DNA of 64,000 nt from an uncultured Kordia sp. (lineage in GTDB: Bacteria > Bacteroidota > Bacteroidia > Flavobacteriales > Flavobacteriaceae): contig NZ_CANMEZ010000006.1 of assembly GCF_947496985.1 (NCBI RefSeq), positions 62,001 through 126,000 of the forward strand. The letters run 5' to 3'. The position numbers and the translations under genes are program-made. Positions 9,238 through 17,068 of this stretch are shown here, one piece after another. The stretch's first letter is position 1. Every line of letters begins with the position of its first letter. The notes beneath the pieces were generated by a model, which was given only the letters and a program-made list of their open reading frames with translations, ran no database searches and was not told the DNA's origin.

Positions 9238-9792
9238 ATGACTCAAAAAGAAGATAGTATTCATAAATTTCTAAATGGAGATGCTGCTTTTCTAAAACAG
9301 TTGTACGCTAAAAATTATTACGGAGTTGAAACGTATATATTAAAAAATAGTGGTACTAAAGATAATGCTAAAGATATTTTTCAGCATGGTTTATTGGTTT
9401 TATATACTTTATTAAAAAAGGATAAACTGCAAGTTTCTTCTTTTGATAATTACTTATTTTCCGTGTGTAAAAACTTATGGATTAAACAATCTTCTCAAAA
9501 CAGCGTAACAAAATTACCATTGCAAACTCTAGTAGATGAAAGTCCCGATTTAGCAAGTTTTCATGTTGAACAATTGCAATGGAGCCTGTATAAAGAAAAA
9601 TACGAATTACTGAAAGAAACCTGCAAATCTATCATTAAAATGACTTTGGCGAATATTTCATATGCTGAAATTTCAAAAAAGCTAAAGTATCCTAATGAAA
9701 ATGCAGCACGCCAAAAGGCATTCAGATGTAAAACTAAATTGTTTAAAATGATAAAGTCGGATTCACGGTTTAAAAATTTAAAAAATAACTAA
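9238..9792 (+). CDS. ECF-like RNA polymerase sigma factor
   Basis: A 184-residue sigma-70-family protein. Region 2 is recognised by NAKDIFQHGLLVLY (normally DAEDxxQ...) followed by FDNYLFSVCKNLWI. Region 4 is the helix-turn-helix around SYAEISKKLKYPNENAARQ, near residues 138-158. Region 2 is more divergent than in typical ECF sigmas, as is common for Bacteroidota members. The stop is followed 2 bp later by the start of a membrane TPR protein that probably acts as its partner. It is divergent from the subtilisin/CHAT pair across 195 bp, so it may control them (inference). Confidence 0.8.
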   Translation: MTQKEDSIHKFLNGDAAFLKQLYAKNYYGVETYILKNSGTKDNAKDIFQHGLLVLYTLLKKDKLQVSSFDNYLFSVCKNLWIKQSSQNSVTKLPLQTLVDESPDLASFHVEQLQWSLYKEKYELLKETCKSIIKMTLANISYAEISKKLKYPNENAARQKAFRCKTKLFKMIKSDSRFKNLKNN

Positions 9793-9794
9793 GC

Positions 9795-10601
9795 ATGGAA
9801 GATTTTCTTTGGGAATTAAAAACCGAACGCTTTTTGAATGGTGAAATGACACCAGAAGAACTTCTTGCTTTTGAACAAGAACAAGTTGCCGAACCAGAAT
9901 TGAAAGAATATGTTACACTTAGTTTACAATTAAAAAAGGCGCTTAGTGAAAAAGATTGGTTTAGTCATAAAAATACAAGCGCGCATTATAATATCGTAAA
10001 AAAATGGTATCAAGAAGAAGATGTTCTTGACTTTAAAGAAAAAATACAACAGTACGCTGCTGAAGAGTTTACCTCTAAAAAGAAAGTATATTCATTAAAA
10101 AAATACTGGATTCCTATTGCAGCTGCCTGCATTTTAGCATGTATTGCAATGATATATCAATTTACAGCGCAACCAAGTATGCAACAGTTGTATTCTGAAT
10201 ATGCTACTTGGAGTGACACACCTTCTTTTATTGTCCAGGATGAAAATACAACGAATGGAAAAGAACAAATAGAGCTTTTGTATAAAAATAAACAATACGA
10301 AGAATGTATTTCCGCAGCTGAGAAGTTTTTACATACTGCTGCTACAGACAAAACCAATGTTATGATTTACAAAGGGTTTTCGTTGGTACAGTTACATGGT
10401 TATTCAAAAGCTTTAAATGTATTTGAAACAATTTCTAAAAGTGATGCTATTGACGCTAGTAAAGGTTTATGGTATATGGCGTTAATTTATTTAAAAACGG
10501 AAGATACCGAGAATTTAAAAACTACTTTACAGATAATTACAACTTCAGACACGAATTATCAATACTCAAAAGCCTTAGAGTTGCTACATTCTATTGAATA
10601 A
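9795..10601 (+). CDS. single-pass membrane protein with TPR-like periplasmic domain, possible anti-sigma
   Basis: 268 residues. The cytoplasmic N-terminus (~1-100) carries the RFLNGEMTPEELLAFEQE segment seen at the head of Bacteroidota anti-sigma-like proteins. One transmembrane helix lies at ~105-124 (YWIPIAAACILACIAMI), and a periplasmic part (~150-268) contains two or three helical repeat pairs of TPR type. It is coupled to the sigma factor gene with a 2-bp gap. Sigma plus membrane partner is the classical arrangement for transmembrane signalling. The zinc-binding HxxxCxxC of canonical ZAS anti-sigmas is absent, so the anti-sigma role is a guess from context. Confidence 0.6.
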   Translation: MEDFLWELKTERFLNGEMTPEELLAFEQEQVAEPELKEYVTLSLQLKKALSEKDWFSHKNTSAHYNIVKKWYQEEDVLDFKEKIQQYAAEEFTSKKKVYSLKKYWIPIAAACILACIAMIYQFTAQPSMQQLYSEYATWSDTPSFIVQDENTTNGKEQIELLYKNKQYEECISAAEKFLHTAATDKTNVMIYKGFSLVQLHGYSKALNVFETISKSDAIDASKGLWYMALIYLKTEDTENLKTTLQIITTSDTNYQYSKALELLHSIE

Positions 10602-10626
10602 TTTTGTTCCGTTTGTTCATGTATAA

Positions 10627-11394
10627 CTAAAACGTTACAACTTCTCCATCTACAGGAATGTATACTTTTTCAGATAATCCATGTTTTTCTAAAGTTTCAC
10701 GCAAGCCTTTCCGCGTTGTTGGACAGTGATTAATGGCTTCTAAATGATTTGCGATTACTTTTCCTGGTGAGTTACGCACGAACGTTAAAATGTCATCCAT
10801 TCGCATTAATACTGGATTGAACAAATCGAACTGTGCGCTTCCGGCTGCCACTATTGTAATTTGAGGTTTGTATGTTTTTAAAACTTCATCTACAGCACTT
10901 GTATAAATTGTATCCGAACTTATATAAATTGATTGTTGATTAGGCAATTCAATATAAAACCCCATTACATTTCCCATAGGCTTTGCAACAAATCCATAAC
11001 CGTGTTTTGCTGGAATTCCTTCGATTGTTCCTCCTAAAAATGATTCTCTTTTTTTATATGAAAGTGATTGTACTATTTGTAAACCTTTCTTTTTCAATAT
11101 TTTTTCATCTTTATAACTACAGGTAACTGGAATTGATTTTTCGATTAAAAAGTTAATTCCGGCTGTATCTAAATGATCAGGATGTCTGTGTGTAATTACA
11201 CAATGTGTTACGCTCTGAAGGATTTCATTACAAGAGCTTGGAAGTGAAACCGTAGGATTTTTTCGAGCTTTTGCTCTAAATAAAGTAAATGGTGGCATTA
11301 TTCCTTTTGGCCCTAACATTGGATCAATTAAAATGACATCTTTTGCAGTTTCTATAACAAAAGTAGCATTTCTGAAATGGTGTATTTTTAACAT
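10627..11394 (-). CDS. metallo-beta-lactamase-fold hydrolase
   Basis: 255 residues, cytoplasmic, of the UlaG-like branch of the MBL superfamily. The metal motif is THRHPDHLD (His69, His71, Asp73, His74), with later ligands likely in IPAKHGYG (His) and ISSDTIYT (Asp). The first strand ends in ILIDPM, as in UlaG/YtnP-like enzymes. Substrate unknown: relatives act on lactones, phosphoesters or nucleotides. It is convergent with the TPR gene and lies downstream of a Crp-like regulator on the same strand, with a 64-bp gap to that gene. Confidence 0.8.
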   Translation of the reverse strand: MLKIHHFRNATFVIETAKDVILIDPMLGPKGIMPPFTLFRAKARKNPTVSLPSSCNEILQSVTHCVITHRHPDHLDTAGINFLIEKSIPVTCSYKDEKILKKKGLQIVQSLSYKKRESFLGGTIEGIPAKHGYGFVAKPMGNVMGFYIELPNQQSIYISSDTIYTSAVDEVLKTYKPQITIVAAGSAQFDLFNPVLMRMDDILTFVRNSPGKVIANHLEAINHCPTTRKGLRETLEKHGLSEKVYIPVDGEVVTF

Positions 11395-11458
11395 GAGTAT
11401 GTGTTTTTATTCTTTATACAAAGAAATTACACCTCAAAATCATATACATTGATTCAAA

Positions 11459-12034
11459 TCAAGAAATACGTTTTCGAATTCTACTCAAAGTTTCTGGTGT
11501 AATATTTAGATAGGAAGCTATGTGATATTGTGGAATTTTTTGCAACCAATCTGGTTTGTAAATCAACAGTTCTTTATACAAATCTTCAGGTGTTTTGGTT
11601 ATTCTGTTGTATTCTAATAATTCTTTATGCCTAAACAATTTTTGAAATGAAGCTTTTACAAATTCCTTTCCACATGTATACTTTTCTAAGTGTGCTCGGA
11701 ATACAGCTTTGTCAATGGCTAACAACTCAATATTCGTTAAACATTCTTGAAATTTTCGCGTTTTTGAATCATTATTAAACGCTAGCAAATCTGTAATAAA
11801 TTGTGGTTTTGTATAGAAATTAATATTCGTTTCCTTGTTTTCGGTTGCATAATATTCTCTAATCGTTCCATAATTTAGAAAACGCAATTGATTTTCTTCC
11901 ATATCTTCCTGTAGAATGATACTTCCTTTTTCAACTTTTCGTACAGAAAAAGCCGCAAACAACTCGTTCAAACCTTCTTGATTTAAAGGATGTTCTGTTT
12001 CAAAAAACGTTGCTATTTCATTATATGAAGACAT
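11459..12034 (-). CDS. Crp/Fnr-family transcriptional regulator
   Basis: 191 residues from the ATG at 12034; an in-frame GTG two codons upstream is also possible. The N-terminal cyclic-nucleotide-type beta-roll (~15-110) begins with the VRKVEKGSIILQEDM pattern. The C-terminal winged helix is short, with HTH IPQYHIASYLNITPETLSR. No cysteine cluster of the Fnr type is present, and the glycine-rich cAMP-contact loop is not obvious, so the ligand is unknown. It starts only a few bases after the aminotransferase gene stop on the same strand, so co-transcription is likely. Its target may be the neighbouring MBL hydrolase (inference). Confidence 0.82.
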   Translation of the reverse strand: MSSYNEIATFFETEHPLNQEGLNELFAAFSVRKVEKGSIILQEDMEENQLRFLNYGTIREYYATENKETNINFYTKPQFITDLLAFNNDSKTRKFQECLTNIELLAIDKAVFRAHLEKYTCGKEFVKASFQKLFRHKELLEYNRITKTPEDLYKELLIYKPDWLQKIPQYHIASYLNITPETLSRIRKRIS

Positions 12035-12041
12035 ATACACA

Positions 12042-13238
12042 TTATTGAATCGCTTTCAATATCACTTCGCGCATCGTTGCGGCTCTAGCTTCAACTTCTG
12101 CTGCTGTCCATGACATTTTTATCAAACAAGAAATATTTCGAGCAATATAATGATCTGATTGTTCAAATGTTTTTGTGTCTAAATATTGCATTCCATCTTT
12201 CACTTCTTTTGAAATTGGATACAATGATTTTAAATCTTTTAAATGTTCCCATTTACGAATGTAATGCCAATTGTTATCAAAGTAATGAAAACATACATCG
12301 ATACCGTTTTCTTTGAAACCTGCCATTACTTTTCTAGCTATAGCTAAATCTGGCATGAAGAAATTTAAGAATGCATAACTTTCTTCTCCACCTTCAGGGA
12401 CTGTTCTAAATACCACTTCTGGGATATCTACTAATGCTTCGCGTAATATAGTATAATGCTTCTTTTGAATTGCTAAAAACTCTGGTAAACGACGTACTTG
12501 CGCCAATCCGACAGCTGCGTTTAGTTCAGAAATTCTAAAGTTATATCCTAAGAATGGATGTGTTTCTGCACCTCTATCATTTCCAACATGATCATGTCCG
12601 TGATCACTGTAATGATCGGCATTTGTTGAATAGTTTTTATTATTTGTAATGATGGCTCCACCTTCTCCACAAGTCATTGTTTTTACAAAATCGAACGAAA
12701 AACAACCAACATCACCAATACTTCCCAGTGCTTTCCCGTTGTATGTTCCACCAATTGCTTGGCAAGCATCTTCTACCAAAATTAAATTATGTTCCTCACA
12801 GATAGCTTTAATGGCGTCCAAGTTTGCCATACTTCCACACATGTGCACAGGCATAATTGCTTTTGTTTTTGGTGTAATTGCTTTGCGTATTGCCTCAGGA
12901 TCTACTGTAAGTGTGTCATCTATATCTACTAAAACCGGAACGGCACCTAACATCATAATCGCCTCAAAACTAGCTACAAATGTAAATGTTGGCATTATTA
13001 CCTCATCTCCTGCTCCAATTCCTGTGATTGCCAAAGCAACAGAAACTGCTGCTGTTCCACTTGAAACCAATTGCGCATGATTTACATCAAATTGTGCTTC
13101 TAACGCACGTTCTAGTTCTTTTGCTTTCCAATGTCCGTTACGCATTCCATCAAATCCGTAACGCATTAGTACACCACTATCTAATACATCATGTACTTCT
13201 TTTCGTTCTGCATCACTAAACAATTCAAATCCTGGCAT
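12042..13238 (-). CDS. DegT/DnrJ/EryC1/StrS-family PLP aminotransferase
   Basis: 398 residues, sugar-aminotransferase family (fold type I PLP enzymes). PLP contacts are visible: SSGTAAVSVALA for phosphate binding, Asp157 in VEDACQ, and Schiff-base Lys186 in FDFVKTMTCGEGG. The following NYSTNADHYSDHGHD segment is the family's variable substrate loop. Such enzymes make 3- or 4-amino deoxysugars for glycans or secondary metabolites. No other sugar-nucleotide gene is nearby, so the substrate is open. Confidence 0.85.
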   Translation of the reverse strand: MPGFELFSDAERKEVHDVLDSGVLMRYGFDGMRNGHWKAKELERALEAQFDVNHAQLVSSGTAAVSVALAITGIGAGDEVIMPTFTFVASFEAIMMLGAVPVLVDIDDTLTVDPEAIRKAITPKTKAIMPVHMCGSMANLDAIKAICEEHNLILVEDACQAIGGTYNGKALGSIGDVGCFSFDFVKTMTCGEGGAIITNNKNYSTNADHYSDHGHDHVGNDRGAETHPFLGYNFRISELNAAVGLAQVRRLPEFLAIQKKHYTILREALVDIPEVVFRTVPEGGEESYAFLNFFMPDLAIARKVMAGFKENGIDVCFHYFDNNWHYIRKWEHLKDLKSLYPISKEVKDGMQYLDTKTFEQSDHYIARNISCLIKMSWTAAEVEARAATMREVILKAIQ

Positions 13239-13280
13239 AGTATTCTTTATTTGTTATTTGGTAAATAGATTTTTATAACA

Positions 13281-13324
13281 TTAAAAAACCTCTTTTCTGT
13301 ATACAAAAGTATTGAAAAGAGGTT
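13281..13324 (-). terminator. terminator of the thioredoxin-like gene
   Basis: An 11-bp stem AACCTCTTTTC (13287-13297) / GAAAAGAGGTT (13314-13324), followed on the minus strand by six T. It lies 20 bp past the stop of the thioredoxin-like gene. Confidence 0.75.
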
Positions 13325-13344
13325 AATTTTTTATGTGTATTGTA

Positions 13345-13800
13345 TTAATACTTTTTCATTATTTTTTCAAGAAACTTATAATGTCTTGAAGTATCGCGCA
13401 TCATATTGTACGATGTTATATTGTCGATTTCTTTTCCTTTATGATCTACGGCTACAATGTTTGGAAACTTATTTTTGGTATTATACTTTCTTGCAAGTTT
13501 CTTGTTTTCCTCACGTTGCTCTTCCGTAATGATATCAATACGTCTTGGAAAATCAGCCATAACTAACACAAAATCTTTTGCTTTTGCTTTGAATTTTTCT
13601 GTATAAAAGAAATCTTCTTTTAGCATTTTACACGGTGGACACCAATCGCTTCCTGTAAAATAAATCAGGATTGGCTTTTTTGTCTTTTTAGAGATTTTCT
13701 TTGCTTTTTCAAAATCAGTTAACCAATTTAGTTTTACTTCTTCTTGTGCAGTTACCGAAAATCCAATGAATAAAACGGCTAAAAACAGAAACTTTTTCAT
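13345..13800 (-). CDS. exported thioredoxin-fold protein (CPPC)
   Basis: 151 residues with a signal peptide (~1-19, cleaved after FSVTAQ). The thioredoxin fold has the redox motif SDWCPPCKML (Cys54, Cys57). The sequence resembles the thioredoxin_7/DUF255-like group common in Bacteroidota periplasm, where such proteins reduce or isomerise disulfides or feed cytochrome maturation. It stands alone, with its own terminator downstream. Confidence 0.82.
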   Translation of the reverse strand: MKKFLFLAVLFIGFSVTAQEEVKLNWLTDFEKAKKISKKTKKPILIYFTGSDWCPPCKMLKEDFFYTEKFKAKAKDFVLVMADFPRRIDIITEEQREENKKLARKYNTKNKFPNIVAVDHKGKEIDNITSYNMMRDTSRHYKFLEKIMKKY

Positions 13801-13871
13801 AAGTGATGCGTTATAAGGCGATAAACAAATATATATTTTTCTTCCTTTAAAACAATAATCTTGCCAATTTA

Positions 13872-14501
13872 TTACAATTCTAATATACTTTCTGAAATTG
13901 ACTTACGTACTTTTTTAAAGTCAGCAAACATATCGTCTTCTGCTCTGTATCCTACTGGTAATACTAATACAGAAGAAAGTCCGTGTGCTTCTAAGCCTAA
14001 AATTTCATCATATTTTTCAGATACAAAACCTTCCATTGGGCATGCATCTATTTGTTCTGCTCCACAAACTGTTAATAAATTACCCATAGCAAGATACGCT
14101 TGTTTTGCTGACCAAATATTAAGATCTTCCTGAGTTCTACCTTTAAAAGAATTAGTCATAAATTCTTTAAACGGCGCTAAAATTTCATCTGGCGTGTTAC
14201 GAATAGCTTTTACACGATTAAAATAAGCTTCAATCGTTTCTGTATCAACTGTATTTTCAATACAAATTACTAACAAATGTGAAGCATCTACTACTTGTCG
14301 TTGATTCCACGAATGTGGTACTAGTTGTTCTTGTACTTCTTTATTTTGGATAACAACTAAGCGTATAGGTTGTAATCCGTACGAAGTAGCTGTTAAATTA
14401 AAAGCTTCTTTGAGTGTATCTAGCTGTGCTGTATTTAAAAAACGGTTTGCATCAAATTTTTTTGTTGCATATCTCCATTTTAAACTATCTAATATTTGCA
14501 T
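13872..14501 (-). CDS. nitroreductase-family NAD(P)H-dependent oxidoreductase
   Basis: 209 residues from the ATG at 14501 (QILDSLKWRYATKKF is the family start). An upstream in-frame start at 14540 would add 13 residues unlike the family. FMN-contact elements are the opening WRYATKKFD and the C-terminal LGLEAHGLSSVLVLPVGYR. The protein resembles NfsB/YfkO-type flavin reductases that transfer two electrons from NAD(P)H to nitroaromatics, quinones or flavins. The physiological substrate is not evident. Confidence 0.86.
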   Translation of the reverse strand: MQILDSLKWRYATKKFDANRFLNTAQLDTLKEAFNLTATSYGLQPIRLVVIQNKEVQEQLVPHSWNQRQVVDASHLLVICIENTVDTETIEAYFNRVKAIRNTPDEILAPFKEFMTNSFKGRTQEDLNIWSAKQAYLAMGNLLTVCGAEQIDACPMEGFVSEKYDEILGLEAHGLSSVLVLPVGYRAEDDMFADFKKVRKSISESILEL

Positions 14502-14658
14502 ATGTTCTATCTTTGATTCGATTAAATTATATTCAAACAAAAATACGCAATACGAAAGGGTAAAATTGGCACTTTCCTATAAATTAAACTAATTGCTTCA
14601 TAAGAAATATTCGATCTATTCATAAAGTCATTTCAATACGATTAAATTATTTGGAATT

Positions 14659-15156
14659 TTAGCACGTTAGATTTTCAATCAACTCTGGGATTAATGAACA
14701 GTTTACCACTATTGCAATTGCGATACTAATTGAAAAAAGCCAGCATTCATTCCACATTAATGGTTCAAACCATTTAAACCGTTTTTTCCATCTTTCTATT
14801 TTTGCTTTTTGATGTGACACATACATAAATGCAAAAAGTAACGTAATGATTAATGTTCCATATCCTAAATATTCTATAATTGATATTATATTGGCTTCAT
14901 TATATTCTTTTGAAACTGAAGCAATTCCTATGGCTCCAAAAATTGCTAAAACTATTTTGATGTAAAATTCAAATGCCTTGTAAACAGATTCATTATGGTA
15001 TTTTATTTCTGCACTTTGAAGCTCATCACTTAAATCTCTCCAATTATCAATTCGCTCTCCATTCTTTTTAAAATTCTTATTCCTTAAATAATTCATTATG
15101 AATAAAAAAACAACACAACTTACTATAGTTGTTCCTGTAAAAAATAATATGATCAT
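14659..15156 (-). CDS. hypothetical four-helix membrane protein
   Basis: 165 residues. Hydrophobic segments lie near residues 2-21, 66-83, 93-112 and 140-158, with a charged cytoplasmic-looking loop between the first two (NWRDLSDELQSAEIKYHNES). No motif is recognised and the product cannot be named. It lies between the nitroreductase and thioesterase genes, on the minus strand, and appears monocistronic. Confidence 0.6.
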   Translation of the reverse strand: MIILFFTGTTIVSCVVFLFIMNYLRNKNFKKNGERIDNWRDLSDELQSAEIKYHNESVYKAFEFYIKIVLAIFGAIGIASVSKEYNEANIISIIEYLGYGTLIITLLFAFMYVSHQKAKIERWKKRFKWFEPLMWNECWLFSISIAIAIVVNCSLIPELIENLTC

Positions 15157-15328
15157 AAAACTTAGTTGATTTGTTAATACTCACAAGTTTACTATTTCTT
15201 TTTTAAACTGCCCAAGTCATCTACTATAATTATGTTCTTGTAATAGGCATTAATTATCAGTTAAAAAATATAAATTCGCTACATAAAATTCACTCAAGAT
15301 AGCATATATACAAATAAAATAAACACAT

Positions 15329-15718
15329 ATGAATACACATACATTAGCTCGCATAGAAAGCTCTGAAACTCACATATTTAAAGCAGTTTTCCCAAATACA
15401 ACCAATCATTACGATACATTATTTGGAGGAACCGCATTGCAACTCATGGATGAAGCGTCTTTTATTTGTGCAACTCGGTTTAGTCGAAAAAAAGTAGTTA
15501 CCGTTTCTACAGATAAAATCGATTTCACAGAGCCTATTCCGCAAGGTACATTGGTAGAGCTTGTTGCTAAAGTAGTAAAAGTAGGAAATACAAGTTGTGT
15601 GGTACAAGTAGACATTTTTAGAGAAAACATGTATAAAGACGGACGTAAAAAGGCAGTTACCGGCTTCTTTACCTTTGTTGCTATTGATGATCACAAAAAC
15701 CCTGTAAGCATCACGTAA
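15329..15718 (+). CDS. acyl-CoA thioesterase (YciA-like hotdog fold)
   Basis: 129 residues, single hotdog domain. The family signature is clear: YDTLFGGTALQLMDEASF with catalytic Asp41, followed by VTVSTDKIDFTEPIPQG and the tail TGFFTFVAIDDHKNP. It hydrolyses acyl-CoA to fatty acid and CoA in the cytoplasm; the exact chain length is unknown. The length matches YciA/CTE-II-type enzymes. Confidence 0.88.
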   Translation: MNTHTLARIESSETHIFKAVFPNTTNHYDTLFGGTALQLMDEASFICATRFSRKKVVTVSTDKIDFTEPIPQGTLVELVAKVVKVGNTSCVVQVDIFRENMYKDGRKKAVTGFFTFVAIDDHKNPVSIT

Positions 15719-15810
15719 TCAATCAAATATATTACTCAACATTTATTTCAATAATTATGTTCACACATATATATCACGACATGATTCTCATAACCAACAC
15801 CTTACACAAG

Positions 15811-16050
15811 TGAAAACGTAATTTAAAAGGATTGCCTTTAAACAAGAAACCAGTATCTAACTTACAGCAAGAAAAAGTAAAAGGAGAACGCACTTATTGG
15901 TCTGACTGCTGTACGATAACCCAAGGTAATAGTTGTAGATGTACAGACATATGGTGTATATTTTCAATTAACCAATATCCAATACAACCTAACTATAAGA
16001 CTCACAATATATTAAAAACACATTATGGGTTTTTCTATATTTTTTTATGA
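15811..16050 (+). pseudogene. decayed double-glycine leader precursor peptide
   Basis: The frame from 15814 reads KRNLKGLPLNKKPVSNLQQ, then EKVKGE, closely matching the leaders found elsewhere in the window. A GTG at 15810 followed by four A is out of frame by one base and stops at once. Removing one A would join it to the leader. The double glycine has become Gly-Glu. The core is Cys-rich (SDCC, SCRC, WCIF), and the frame runs to 16050. The only in-frame start is a TTG at 15832 inside the leader. It is probably a dead precursor gene; use of the TTG cannot be excluded. Confidence 0.5.
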
Positions 16051-16090
16051 AAAAAGTTCCTTTTTTGTTTTCAATTTTAAAAAAGGTTTC

Positions 16091-16098
16091 TATATTTG
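16091..16098 (+). promoter_or_regulatory. -7 box of the tRNA-Ser promoter
   Basis: TATATTTG matches the Bacteroidota -7 consensus TAnnTTTG and lies 35 bp upstream of the mature tRNA. A TTTG is present at 16064-16067, with a 23-bp gap rather than the ideal 19, so the -33 assignment is weak. Confidence 0.45.
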
Positions 16099-16133
16099 CA
16101 TCCGCATTCAGGGAATACCTGATGAGGCACTCA

Positions 16134-16218
16134 GGAGAAATGGCAGAGTGGTCGAATGCGGCAGTCTTGAAAACTGTTGACTGTAACAGGTCCGGGGGTT
16201 CGAATCCCTCTTTCTCCG
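16134..16218 (+). tRNA. tRNA-Ser (anticodon TGA)
   Basis: 85 nt class II tRNA. The acceptor arm is GGAGAAA (16134-16140) with TTTCTCC (16211-16217) and discriminator G. The anticodon loop reads CTTGAAA, giving anticodon TGA, flanked by GCAGT/ACTGT-type stems. A long variable arm is present, as expected for Ser, and the T loop is GGTTCGAATCC. The CCA is not encoded. Its last bases form the left attachment core of the integrated element. Confidence 0.95.
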
Positions 16219-16223
16219 CTAAA
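16207..16223 (+). repeat. left attachment core
   Basis: CCTCTTTCTCCGCTAAA, covering the 3' end of tRNA-Ser, is repeated exactly at 23176-23192. Confidence 0.85.
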
Positions 16224-16263
16224 TCCCTTGTAAGCATCAATGTTTGCAAGGGATTCTTTTTTT
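16222..16263 (+). terminator. terminator just inside the element's left end
   Basis: AATCCCTTG (16222-16230) pairs with CAAGGGATT (16247-16255), with the inner bases GTAAGCAT/ATGTTTGC continuing the stem with wobble pairs. A run of seven T follows. It sits directly after the tRNA and inside the element, so it probably ends tRNA transcription in place of the displaced original. Confidence 0.8.
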
Positions 16264-16356
16264 AGGTGTAAAAATAGGTGTAAGTACACCCGTTTTTATC
16301 TTCACTTTTTAGCTTTGTACACCTCATTATTGTTATCGTATAAGTATTGCTTTTCT

Positions 16357-16596
16357 TTAAGCTAAATTTTCTATCAAAAATTCTAATGATTTGATGTGAT
16401 AATCTTCATTTTGATAGTCATTCGTTTTCCGAAACTGCCGTAGTAAGTTCAGTAGATCGTTTTTAAGAATGAAAAAGTACAAACCGTTTTTGATGTTCTT
16501 TTCTACTTCAAAACTTTGTTGACATTTTGCTAATGCTGTTTTAGTCTCTTTTAGTTCTTGTACTAAAACTTGGTTTACTTCTTTTTGATTTGTCAT
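16357..16596 (-). CDS. small hypothetical coiled-coil protein
   Basis: 79 residues from the ATG at 16596 (TNQKEVNQVLVQELKET); an upstream in-frame start at 16629 is less likely. Residues ~8-45 are heptad-like and charged. There is no recognised domain. It is divergent from the XRE regulator across 131 bp that contain an operator-like dyad, so it may be controlled by that regulator, as cargo or as a transfer control gene. The function is unknown. Confidence 0.5.
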   Translation of the reverse strand: MTNQKEVNQVLVQELKETKTALAKCQQSFEVEKNIKNGLYFFILKNDLLNLLRQFRKTNDYQNEDYHIKSLEFLIENLA

Positions 16597-16665
16597 ATAC
16601 GATAATTTTAATGTTACAAAACATAACAAATATAACTACTTAGTATCAAATAGTAAAATAAGATA

Positions 16666-16687
16666 TAACATTTAGATGTTACCTTTG
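16666..16687 (+). promoter_or_regulatory. operator-like dyad overlapping a -7 box upstream of the XRE regulator
   Basis: TAACAT-TTAG-ATGTTA (16666-16681) is a perfect 6+4+6 inverted repeat. Its end overlaps TACCTTTG (16680-16687), a match to the TAnnTTTG box, 40 bp before the regulator's ATG. Further ATGTTA half-sites occur at 16707-16712 and 16725-16732. Autoregulation by the XRE protein is the natural reading. Confidence 0.5.
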
Positions 16688-16727
16688 TATTTTTATATAG
16701 CTTTGAGATGTTAAATAGTATTATGTT

Positions 16728-17009
16728 ATGTTACGTGTAAAAGAAGTTGCAAAGAGTAAAAATATAAGCTTAGAGCAATTAGCTAATATTTTGCAAATAA
16801 ATAGAGTTACGTTAAGTAGAACCATAAACGGAAACCCAACTGTTGAAACATTGATGAAAATAGCCAATGCGCTTGACGTTGAAGTTAGCGAGTTATTTAG
16901 TTCCGCTAAAGGTAATACCAAGCTTAACGGCTATGTAGAGTATAAAAATGAAGTGTATCGTATTAACTCGAAAAAGGATTTGGAGAATTTGCTTGATTTG
17001 GTCAGTTAA
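16728..17009 (+). CDS. XRE-family helix-turn-helix regulator
   Basis: 93 residues. The HTH_3 domain spans ~3-57 with SLEQLANILQINRVTLSRT as the HTH core, followed by NPTVETLMKIANALDVEVSELF. A C-terminal ~35-residue tail (NGYVEYKNEVYRINSKKDL) forms the small beta hairpin common in element-borne regulators. It may control the element's lysogeny-like state or the restriction-modification genes, although it is on the opposite strand to them. Confidence 0.85.
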   Translation: MLRVKEVAKSKNISLEQLANILQINRVTLSRTINGNPTVETLMKIANALDVEVSELFSSAKGNTKLNGYVEYKNEVYRINSKKDLENLLDLVS

Positions 17010-17068
17010 TAAATTCCACTAAAATTGATCTTTCTTGTGAATTGATAAGCTTTTATTTAGTATTTCCA

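Noticed and set aside
12649-13219. Plus-strand ORFs of 143 and 63 codons inside the aminotransferase gene
   Set aside because: They are antisense to a gene with all catalytic motifs and show no protein features.
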